The translations under genes and the position numbers were made by a program. The notes below the pieces were generated by a model that worked only from the letters and a program-made list of their open reading frames with translations, searched no databases and had not been told where the DNA came from. Shown one piece after another: positions 21,949 to 27,431 of a stretch of 41,328 nucleotides of DNA. Numbering within the stretch: position 1 is the stretch's first letter; each line of letters begins with the position of its first letter. The DNA is from a virus, in IMG/VR virus record IMGVR_UViG_3300009094_000009, positions 1 through 41,328 of that record; one strand, written 5' to 3'.

Positions 21949-22246
21949 GACGTTGCTCCGCTTGCTCTGTGCGGCTGTAGCCGACGCGTTTCGGATCGTC
22001 GCATGTCGTCGTCGTCGACGTGCCAGCGTCTTGCATCTGGGCGAAGTACTCGGACTCGTTGACTGGGGTCGTCACGCGATAGTCCCAGTTTTCCGCGACG
22101 CGTTGCTGGGCGGTGCGCGCCATCGTCTTGCGCATCAACTCGCGCATGCAATCCTGCACCGAGCAGCGACAGCGCTTGGCGAAGTCGAGATATTCGATGC
22201 GTTCCTCTTGCGACACGCGGACGCAGAATGCAGGGATTCGCGACAT
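21839..22246 (-). CDS. Ribbon-helix-helix-like regulator
   Basis: This protein has 135 residues when started at ATG 22246. Residues 1-42 (IPAFCVRVSQEERIEYLDFA, KRCRCSVQDCMRELMRKTM) have the strand-helix-helix order of small Arc-like DNA-binding proteins. The middle is helical, and the last 50 residues, overlapping the HNH gene, are of unusual composition and may be dispensable. A start at 22279 is possible, but a good promoter sits between the two. With the HNH gene it forms a two-gene leftward cassette, probably self-regulated. Confidence 0.6.
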   Translation of the reverse strand: MSRIPAFCVRVSQEERIEYLDFAKRCRCSVQDCMRELMRKTMARTAQQRVAENWDYRVTTPVNESEYFAQMQDAGTSTTTTCDDPKRVGYSRTEQAEQRHARSHVSQFTAVARESHSRKSARGMALRPVQRRATA

Positions 22247-22258
22247 GGGTCGAGAGTG

Positions 22259-22287
22259 ATACCACGAATCGTGCAACATCTCGTCAA
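22259..22287 (-). promoter_or_regulatory. Promoter of the leftward RHH/HNH cassette
   Basis: On the minus strand TTGACG (22287-22282) and TGGTAT (22264-22259) are separated by exactly 17 bases. Transcription would begin about 6-8 bases before ATG 22246, again an almost leaderless arrangement, and this supports that start for the regulator. Confidence 0.55.
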
Positions 22288-22299
22288 CGGATATCCACG

Positions 22300-22638
22300 A
22301 TGAGCACGAGCGACGGCGTGCGCTTCGATCGACTGTGCGTCGCAGTCGGTCTGCCTGCGCCCGTCGCGGAGTATCGCTTCGCGCTCACGCTCGGCCGACA
22401 GTGGCGCTTCGATTGGTGCTGGCCCGCGCAGCGACTGGCGCTCGAAATCGACGGCGGCGGCTACGTGCGCGGGCGTCATCATCGGCACGACGGCTTCATC
22501 GAAGACTGCAACAAGCTCAACACGGCGCTGTGTCTCGGCTGGCGCGTGCTGCGCATCACGCCCGAACACGTCAAGGACGGCAGCGCGTTCACGTTCGTCA
22601 AGCGCGCGCTATCGGAAGCGGGGAACGGTGGACTGTAG
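22300..22638 (+). CDS. DUF559/Vsr-like PD-(D/E)XK endonuclease
   Basis: This protein has 112 residues. VAEYRFALTLGRQWRFDWCW, then RLALEIDGGGYVRGRH, DCNKLNTALCLGWRVLRITP fit the fold of very-short-patch-repair-like nucleases: the Glu of AEYRF, Asp of RFDW, Glu and Asp of LEIDGG, and the helix ending in GWRVLR. Phages often carry such enzymes in replication operons, where they may cut branched or mismatched DNA. It starts at ATG 22300 across a short gap from the leftward cassette and overlaps the following gene. Confidence 0.75.
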   Translation: MSTSDGVRFDRLCVAVGLPAPVAEYRFALTLGRQWRFDWCWPAQRLALEIDGGGYVRGRHHRHDGFIEDCNKLNTALCLGWRVLRITPEHVKDGSAFTFVKRALSEAGNGGL

Positions 22639-23134
22639 GACCCCCAACGGTCGACGCGCGATCGCGCAGCAGCGCGCCGTCGCGCGACTCATCGCGCAGC
22701 GCTGGCAGGGCACGCTGGTCGAGACGCCGAACGGCGCCGCGAGCGTCGACGTGCTCTTCGCGCGTGAGGGCGAGCTCGTCTCGATCGGCGAGATTAAGAT
22801 CCGCTCGATGGCGTGGCGCGATCTGGTCGCGCTCGGGTCGTATCTCGTGACCTACGACAAGCTGCAACGCGGACGCGAGCTCGCGCGACTGCTCGGCGTG
22901 CCCTTCGATCTGTTCGTGCGCTTCGCCGACGACGTGCTCGGCTGGTGGCGCATCGCGCACGCGACGGGCGAGTGGGCGTGTCGCTTCGTCGTGCGCGAGA
23001 CGGAGACGGCGGCGACGTGCAACGGCGGACGCGTGACACGCGCCAACGCGTATCTCGACGTCCGCGACGCGCAGCTGCTGCGCGCGGCTATGCTACGCAC
23101 GCCCGCGCATGGTCGACGACGATCCGCTGACTGA
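22628..23134 (+). CDS. Second PD-(D/E)XK-like protein
   Basis: This protein of 168 residues starts at a GTG within the end of the previous gene. An N-terminal helix (RRAIAQQRAVARLIAQRWQG) is followed by TLVETPNGAASVDVLFAREG and LVSIGEIKIRSMAWRDL, which gives the D...ExK pair of PD-(D/E)XK enzymes (Asp of SVDVL, Glu and Lys of GEIKIR). The remainder (LGSYLVTYDKLQRGREL, GVPFDLFVRFADDVLGWWRI) is consistent with the rest of such a fold. It could be a Holliday-junction or flap nuclease. The tandem of two unlike nucleases suggests partner roles in processing replication intermediates. Confidence 0.65.
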   Translation: MDCRTPNGRRAIAQQRAVARLIAQRWQGTLVETPNGAASVDVLFAREGELVSIGEIKIRSMAWRDLVALGSYLVTYDKLQRGRELARLLGVPFDLFVRFADDVLGWWRIAHATGEWACRFVVRETETAATCNGGRVTRANAYLDVRDAQLLRAAMLRTPAHGRRRSAD

Positions 23135-23363
23135 GATGGCGTATGTCTGGCGCTGCGCGATCGACGATGCCCGCGTCGCGTCGTGTGCGCGGGCGCGACA
23201 GCAGACGCTGCGTCGAGCGCGCGCGTGCGTCGAAGCGGCGATCGCGTTGCTGCGGGAGCGCACGACGAAGACGCTGCGTCCCGTCGACGTCGTGCTGCTG
23301 CTCGCGCAGCGCTCGTATGTGCAGCCCTACGTGCGATCCGCACGCCGGAGGTCGGTTCGATGA
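23109..23363 (+). CDS. Small helical protein
   Basis: This protein of 84 residues overlaps the nuclease gene by 26 bases. It is helical (YVWRCAIDDARVASCARARQ, RARACVEAAIALLRER) with a winged-helix-like end (LRPVDVVLLLAQRSYVQPYV). It ends inside the next start (ATGA). The last motif could be a small DNA-binding unit; nothing else identifies it. Confidence 0.6.
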   Translation: MVDDDPLTEMAYVWRCAIDDARVASCARARQQTLRRARACVEAAIALLRERTTKTLRPVDVVLLLAQRSYVQPYVRSARRRSVR

Positions 23364-23572
23364 GTGACGCCCGCTGCGACGCGTGTCGGTTCTTCCGCGA
23401 GGCGTCGACGACGACGCTGGAGCAGCTGCCCTTCCGCGACGATGCGGCCGCGATGGGCGAGTGTCATCGACGGGCGCCGACACTGAATCAGCACCCCGAC
23501 CGTCCCGACTACCGCTGGCCCGTGACGAAAGTCGACGACTGGTGCGGCGACTTCCAGCCGCACGACGGCTGA
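23360..23572 (+). CDS. Small zinc-binding phage protein (WCGDF motif)
   Basis: This protein of 70 residues has CDACRFFREAST, MGECHRRAPT and, near the end, WPVTKVDDWCGDFQP. This set of cysteines with the closing DDWCGD.. motif is common in short phage proteins and likely binds one zinc ion. Function is unknown. It is the last gene of the rightward early operon and is followed by a large inverted repeat. Confidence 0.75.
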   Translation: MSDARCDACRFFREASTTTLEQLPFRDDAAAMGECHRRAPTLNQHPDRPDYRWPVTKVDDWCGDFQPHDG

Positions 23573-23617
23573 GCTCGTGTGGCACGTGAAACGTGAACAC
23601 GTGCGCGCGACGAGCTC
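23571..23617. terminator. Large imperfect inverted repeat
   Basis: GAGCTCGT (23571-23578) plus GCACGTG (23582-23588) pairs with CACGTGC (23598-23604) plus ACGAGCTC (23610-23617), with small internal loops and a 9-base hairpin loop. It starts at the stop codon of the last early gene, so it probably ends that operon. It could also act as a protein-binding palindrome. Confidence 0.6.
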
Positions 23618-23925
23618 GACCATACAGACGGCCCTAGAAACGACGCGCGCAGACGACGGGCTGAGACGCACAGTCGACGTCGCGCGTCGCGCAGCGGGCC
23701 GCTGAGCGCGTCTACAGCGGCATCTGACGGCAGGACGTCACGACACGCGCAGACAGAAGCTCAGCCGTCAATACTGCACAGCTTCGCACAACCGGGGCGC
23801 AGCGGCGCGTAGACGCGTCGTGTGCGTCGACGCACGAGAGGTCGCAGGAGGTCGCGATCGCCGCGCAGACGCCCGCTGTGCGCGTTTGCGGGGCGTTCTG
23901 AGCGGCTGCGCCGACTGCAGCGCTG
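23618..23925. other. Gene-free stretch with short palindromes
   Basis: About 300 bases show no convincing gene. They include a perfect 14-bp palindrome GTGCGTCGACGCAC (23822-23835), a tandem GAGGTCGC pair (from 23838) and an imperfect hairpin (ACGCCCGC/GCGGGGCGT, 23869-23895) that could end the leftward gene that follows. The position upstream of the HNH and terminase genes makes it a possible packaging-site candidate. Confidence 0.45.
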
Positions 23926-24183
23926 TCAGCGGGACGTGTCGACGTCGAGCTCAGCCAGTCGCACGCGCACGCGCGGCGGCTGCGACGTCACGACATACAC
24001 GCGTCGCGCGTCGCCCAGCGTCGACACGTCGACGGGGTCGAAGACGATGTCGAGCGCGGCGACGGTCAACTGCGTCTCGGCCTCGAAGCGCGCGACGCTC
24101 CCGCGCACGCTGGCGGCGACGTCACGCGTGAGCAGCTGCAGCGCAGCGCGCAGCGTGTCGGCGGGACTCTGGGTCGTGGACAT
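23926..24183 (-). CDS. Leftward small hypothetical protein
   Basis: This protein of 85 residues is alone on the minus strand. The first half is helical (ADTLRAALQLLTRDVAASVR) and the second is beta-rich (LTVAALDIVFDPVDVSTL, RRVYVVTSQPPRVRVRLA). The composition is protein-like, and an AT-richer stretch (GATTAAATCTGCTAGC on its strand) just upstream could be its promoter, facing away from the late operon. It resembles a single-gene insert (moron). No family recognised. Confidence 0.6.
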   Translation of the reverse strand: MSTTQSPADTLRAALQLLTRDVAASVRGSVARFEAETQLTVAALDIVFDPVDVSTLGDARRVYVVTSQPPRVRVRLAELDVDTSR

Positions 24184-24263
24184 GCGCGCAGGCTAGCAGA
24201 TTTAATCGCGAACACAATCACGCGCGGCGTGCGATACTGCGGGCCGCAACGAAAGGACACCCC

Positions 24264-24467
24264 ATGCCCATGTATTGCGGTGAAGCCGTCAGCGACGACT
24301 ATCTGCAATCGCTCGTCGAGGCGTATCGCGACGGCTGGAAGACGGTCGACGACAACGTCGAGGACGGCGACGCACCGATCATCGCGCGACTCGAAAGCGA
24401 ACAGGTCAAGCACGACGTCGGCGCGAAGGCGCTCGGCGTGAAGGACGCGACCGCAGGCGGGGCGTGA
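24264..24467 (+). CDS. Small hypothetical protein, first late gene
   Basis: This protein of 67 residues has a helical start (YCGEAVSDDYLQSLVEAYRD) and an acidic middle (DDNVEDGDAPIIARLESE). GAAAGGACACCCC before the ATG is the shared leader of this phage. It overlaps the GTG start of the HNH gene. It has the position of the first gene of the packaging and late operon; a GATACT box at 24233-24238 may be its -10. Function is unknown. Confidence 0.65.
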   Translation: MPMYCGEAVSDDYLQSLVEAYRDGWKTVDDNVEDGDAPIIARLESEQVKHDVGAKALGVKDATAGGA

Positions 24468-24859
24468 GTCAGCGCGCACGTCGCATCTGCGTCGATAACC
24501 CGCGCTGTCCGCATGTCGCCGTCGAAGGCAGCCGCTACTGCGCGCAGCATCTGCAGCAGCGTCTGCGCACGCAGCAGCCGACGGCGCATGCGCGCGGCTA
24601 CGACGGGCAGTGGGCGCTGTTCTCGCGTCGCTGGCTCGCGCTGCATCGCTGGTGCGGCGAGCGCGACGACTTCCGCCAGCACGCCGAGCACAGTCGCTGC
24701 ACGCAGCAGGGCGAGCGCACCCGCGCACAACTCACGGACCACATACAGGCGCTGCGTGCGGGCGGCAACAAGTACGACACGCGCAATCTGCAGTCACTCT
24801 GTCGTGCGTGTCACAACCGCAAGATCATCGCCCACGAAGGCGGCTGGGTCACTGTCTGA
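24464..24859 (+). CDS. HNH endonuclease beside packaging genes
   Basis: This protein of 131 residues starts with GTG. Its N-terminus has CVDNPRCPHVAVEGSRYCAQ, a zinc motif common in phage HNH proteins. The catalytic part reads RAQLTDHIQALRAGGNKYDT, then NLQSLCRACHNRKIIAHEGG: the DHI of the first H, the Asn of RNLQSLC and the CxxCH...K finger. In HK97-like phages such an HNH protein works with the terminases in cutting packaged DNA. Its place ahead of them here fits that role, though eight genes separate them. Confidence 0.85.
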   Translation: MSQRARRICVDNPRCPHVAVEGSRYCAQHLQQRLRTQQPTAHARGYDGQWALFSRRWLALHRWCGERDDFRQHAEHSRCTQQGERTRAQLTDHIQALRAGGNKYDTRNLQSLCRACHNRKIIAHEGGWVTV

Positions 24860-24874
24860 CGAAAGGACGCTCAC

Positions 24875-25021
24875 ATGGCGCTGCTGTCACTTTCGGCGTT
24901 GCTGCTGCTCGGCGCGTTCGTCGTCACCATCGCCGCCGCGCTCGGACGGGCGCCCCTCTGGGTCGCGGTGCTGCTCGTCGTCCTCGTGCAGATGCTCGGA
25001 CTCGGCTGGGCGATTCGGTGA
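24875..25021 (+). CDS. Small membrane protein, holin candidate
   Basis: This protein has 48 residues in two hydrophobic segments: LLSLSALLLLGAFVVTIAAA and, after LGRAPL, WVAVLLVVLVQMLGLGW. It is a two-helix hairpin with a very short loop. GAAAGGACGCTCAC precedes the ATG. The next gene, a small secreted or lipoprotein-like protein, overlaps it (GTGA). A tiny membrane protein coupled to a small exported protein could be lysis-related, but no sequence family confirms a holin. Confidence 0.65.
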   Translation: MALLSLSALLLLGAFVVTIAAALGRAPLWVAVLLVVLVQMLGLGWAIR

Positions 25022-25197
25022 CACGACACACGCTGCTGCTGCTCGTGCTCGTCACGACGAGCGCCTGCGCGCTGCCGCTGCGTCGCACGTGTCTCGACGG
25101 CTGGCCGATTCGCATCCTGCAGGACCCGCAGTGCGCGCGCGGCATCTGCGGCTACACGTGCGCGCCAGACCGCTGGCGCACTGACGCGTCACGCTAA
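25018..25197 (+). CDS. Small exported protein, possible lipoprotein
   Basis: This protein of 59 residues starts with GTG. MTRHTLLLLVLVTTSACALP is a signal peptide with a cysteine at residue 17 that could be a lipobox (TSAC is a weak match). The mature part is short and has four more cysteines (RTCLDGWPIRILQDPQCARG, then ICGYTCAPDRW), which would form disulfides outside the cytoplasm. It is coupled to the membrane protein just before. Possible roles are a spanin-like or superinfection protein. Unproven. Confidence 0.6.
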   Translation: MTRHTLLLLVLVTTSACALPLRRTCLDGWPIRILQDPQCARGICGYTCAPDRWRTDASR

Positions 25198-25208
25198 ACG
25201 GAGGCTTC

Positions 25209-25628
25209 ATGTCCACGACCTACATGCGCTCGGACCTTTACGTGTGGGACGTCGCGCTCGCCAACGGCGACATCCGCAAGCTGCTCGCAGCGCAGTCGCC
25301 CAGCGGCTTTACCTCGCCCGTGACCTCAGCGGTCCGGGGGGTGGCGTACGCAAACGGACCACCACCGGCCCCGTCGACACTCGTGCCCGCAACCGCCAAG
25401 CTCGGCGACGCGTCCTTCACGCTGCACGTGCAAGGCGTGAGCTTCCGGGTCGGCGACGTCATCACGTGGAACGGTGTCGCCCAGCCGACGACGCTCGTGT
25501 CAGCCACAGAGCTCACGACGTCGGTCGACATGACGAAGCAGACCACGGCGCTGCCCATCCCGGTGACCGTGCGTGCGCTCAGCGGCGCAGCCAGTGACCC
25601 GTTGACGTTCGACCTCCGGCTGACATGA
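25209..25628 (+). CDS. IPT/TIG Ig-like domain protein
   Basis: This protein has 139 residues. After a 45-residue N-terminus (MRSDLYVWDVALANGDIRKL) the rest is one Ig-like IPT/TIG domain: PSTLVPATAKLGDASFTLHV, GVSFRVGDVITWNGVAQPTT, LVSATELTTSVDM, then IPVTVRALSGAASDPLTFDL. GGAGG lies 6 bases before ATG 25209. Ig-like domains decorate phage capsids and tails and bind carbohydrates. Its place ahead of the terminases, away from the tail genes, is unusual. It may be a capsid or tail decoration protein. Confidence 0.75.
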   Translation: MSTTYMRSDLYVWDVALANGDIRKLLAAQSPSGFTSPVTSAVRGVAYANGPPPAPSTLVPATAKLGDASFTLHVQGVSFRVGDVITWNGVAQPTTLVSATELTTSVDMTKQTTALPIPVTVRALSGAASDPLTFDLRLT

Positions 25629-25879
25629 GTCACACGCAGACACGCGCGACACGGGAGCTCGACGCACACGCGCGGACTCGACGATGGCGAACGTCACTTC
25701 TGCACAGCAAATCCGACGAGGCCGCGCCGCCACCGTATGGCACTCAAATTTCTAGGGAATCTGACCGCGTCTTACTGCTTGGCCCCTCGATTCAGGCGGT
25801 CGCACGTTGTCGGTTGGGGGTAGACGGGGCGAAACCACCGGGAAACCCCACGAAATCGCCGGTACGCAGGATAACGTAA
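25625..25879 (+). CDS. Doubtful small protein between Ig-like and ParB-like genes
   Basis: This open frame of 84 residues starts at an ATGA overlap with the Ig-like gene, and its TAA shares two bases with the ATG of the ParB-like gene. This exact fit between coupled neighbours speaks for a gene. The sequence, however, shows no hydrophobic core pattern, and the DNA is AT-richer than elsewhere, so the stretch may instead be regulatory, for example a promoter for the modification genes or a packaging site. Confidence 0.3.
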   Translation: MSHTQTRATRELDAHARTRRWRTSLLHSKSDEAAPPPYGTQISRESDRVLLLGPSIQAVARCRLGVDGAKPPGNPTKSPVRRIT

Positions 25880-26451
25880 TGCCCACGCACATACGCGAGC
25901 TCACGAGTGACCCGCAGAACCGACGCACGCACAATCCACGCAACCTCGGCATGCTGAGCGACGCGCTGCGCGCGGTCGGTGCTGCGCGCAGCATCGTCAT
26001 CGACGAGCACGACGTCGTGCTGGCGGGCAACGGCGTCGTTGAAGCGGCAGCCGAAGCGGGCATCGTGCGCGTGCAGACCATCGACGTCGACGGTGAGACG
26101 ATCGTGGCTGTGCGTCGCACGGGACTCAGCGACGAGCAGAAGCGACAACTGGCGATGTATGACAACCGCACGAGTGAGCTCGCCGCGTGGAACGTCGAGC
26201 AGCTGAAGCTCGACACCGCAGCGGGACTCGACCTGCAGCCGTTTTTTACCGATGCCGAGCGCGTCAAGCTGTTCGGCGCTGCACTCGACGCGCCGTCTGC
26301 GTTCCCGGTCGTCGACGCGAACCTGCAGACGACGTATCGCTGCCCGTCGTGCGGCTACGAATGGAGCGGACGCGCGAAGACGCACGCAGCGCCCGAAGAC
26401 GACGACGCAGCGATCGCGAGTGATGACGCGCCGTCTGAGCCGAGCGTATGA
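25879..26451 (+). CDS. ParB/Srx-domain protein with zinc ribbon
   Basis: This protein has 190 residues. Residues 5-115 are a ParB N-terminal-type domain: IRELTSDPQNRRTHNPRNLG, MLSDALRAVGAARSIVIDEH, VVLAGNGVVEAAAEAGI, then ETIVAVRRTGLSDEQKRQLA and YDNRTSELAAW. The usual GERRxRA-type box is GNGVVEAA here, so classical ParB nucleotide chemistry is doubtful. The C-terminus has CPSCGYEWSG, a zinc knuckle. Such proteins are often found next to phage DNA methyltransferases and terminases. The stop overlaps the methyltransferase start. Start 25879 is preferred; an in-frame start at 25807 exists. Confidence 0.75.
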   Translation: MPTHIRELTSDPQNRRTHNPRNLGMLSDALRAVGAARSIVIDEHDVVLAGNGVVEAAAEAGIVRVQTIDVDGETIVAVRRTGLSDEQKRQLAMYDNRTSELAAWNVEQLKLDTAAGLDLQPFFTDAERVKLFGAALDAPSAFPVVDANLQTTYRCPSCGYEWSGRAKTHAAPEDDDAAIASDDAPSEPSV

Positions 26452-27431
26452 CGACGCCCGCGTATGTCGTGCCGACGCTTGCGGAGATACGCGGCTGGCC
26501 GCTCAGCGACTACTGCGTCGCGTCGCTGTTCTCGGGCTGTGGCGGCTCATCGCTCGGCTACCGCATGGCGGGCTTGCGCGTGCTGTATGCGAATGAATTC
26601 GTCGAGGCCGCGCGTGACACGTATCGCGCCAACTTCCCGCTGACGTATCTCGACCCGCGCGACGTGCGCAGCGTGAAGGGCGCCGACGTGCTCGACGTCT
26701 GCGGGCTCGAGGCGGGCGCGCTCGACGTGCTCGATGGCTCGCCGCCCTGCGCGTCGTTCTCCAGCGCGGGCAAGCTCGAACGTCACTGGCGCAGCGCGAA
26801 GAGCTACAGCGACACGCACCAGCGCACCGATGATCTGTTTTTCGAGTACCTGCGGCTCGTCGATGAGATCCGCCCGCGCGTCTGCGTCGCCGAGAACGTG
26901 TCGGGGCTCATCCGGGGCGTCGCCAAGGGACTGTGCAAGCAGATCCTTGCGCGCTTCGCGTCGCTCGACTATCACGTCGAGGCGCGGCTGCTCGACGCGC
27001 AATGGCTCGGCGTGCCGCAGCGTCGCTCACGCGTGATCTTCGTCGCCGTGCGTCGCGATCTGCACGTCGCGCCCGCACTGCCCGCGCCCGCCGCGACGCG
27101 CTTCGTCATTCGCGACGCGCTGCCGCAGCTGCTCGCGCTGCAGGACACCGTGTGGCATGCGCGCTGGATTCCCGCATCACAGCCCGCGCCAGCCATCACG
27201 ACCGCACCGACGCACTGCATCGAGCTCGACAAAGGCTCGACGCGTCGTGCGCTCACCATCCCTGAGCTCAAGCGACTGTGCAGCGTGCCCGATGACTTCG
27301 TGCTGACCGGCACGTATGCGCAGCAATGGGAGCGGCTCGGGCGCGCGGTGCCGCCCGCGATGATGCGCGCGATCGCGACGACGATCCGTGAGCGCGTGCT
27401 CGACGTCGCACGACTGGAGGCGAGCGCATGA
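26448..27431 (+). CDS. C5-cytosine DNA methyltransferase with Arg in motif X
   Basis: This protein of 327 residues has the M.HhaI size and order of motifs: SAM loop SLFSGCGGSSLG (motif I, 26-37), catalytic GSPPCASFS (Cys101), AENVSG (149-153), QRRSRV (191-196), a target-recognition part (about 205-265) and the end IPELKRLCSVPDDF plus QQWERLGRAVPPAMMRAIA. In motif X the usual GN(S/A) is G-Arg299-Ala. The Asn equivalent to M.HhaI Asn304 touches the cofactor, and in M.MpeI changing it to Lys or Arg permits carboxy-SAM. The gene is coupled to the ParB-like gene before and to a CmoA homologue after. It may therefore transfer a carboxymethyl group; ordinary methylation remains possible. Confidence 0.9.
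   Translation: MTTPAYVVPTLAEIRGWPLSDYCVASLFSGCGGSSLGYRMAGLRVLYANEFVEAARDTYRANFPLTYLDPRDVRSVKGADVLDVCGLEAGALDVLDGSPPCASFSSAGKLERHWRSAKSYSDTHQRTDDLFFEYLRLVDEIRPRVCVAENVSGLIRGVAKGLCKQILARFASLDYHVEARLLDAQWLGVPQRRSRVIFVAVRRDLHVAPALPAPAATRFVIRDALPQLLALQDTVWHARWIPASQPAPAITTAPTHCIELDKGSTRRALTIPELKRLCSVPDDFVLTGTYAQQWERLGRAVPPAMMRAIATTIRERVLDVARLEASA

Noticed and set aside
23821-23855. tRNA or attachment-site core near the palindromes
   Set aside because: No cloverleaf could be drawn and no tRNA-like T-arm (GGTTCGAATCC) was seen here or elsewhere.
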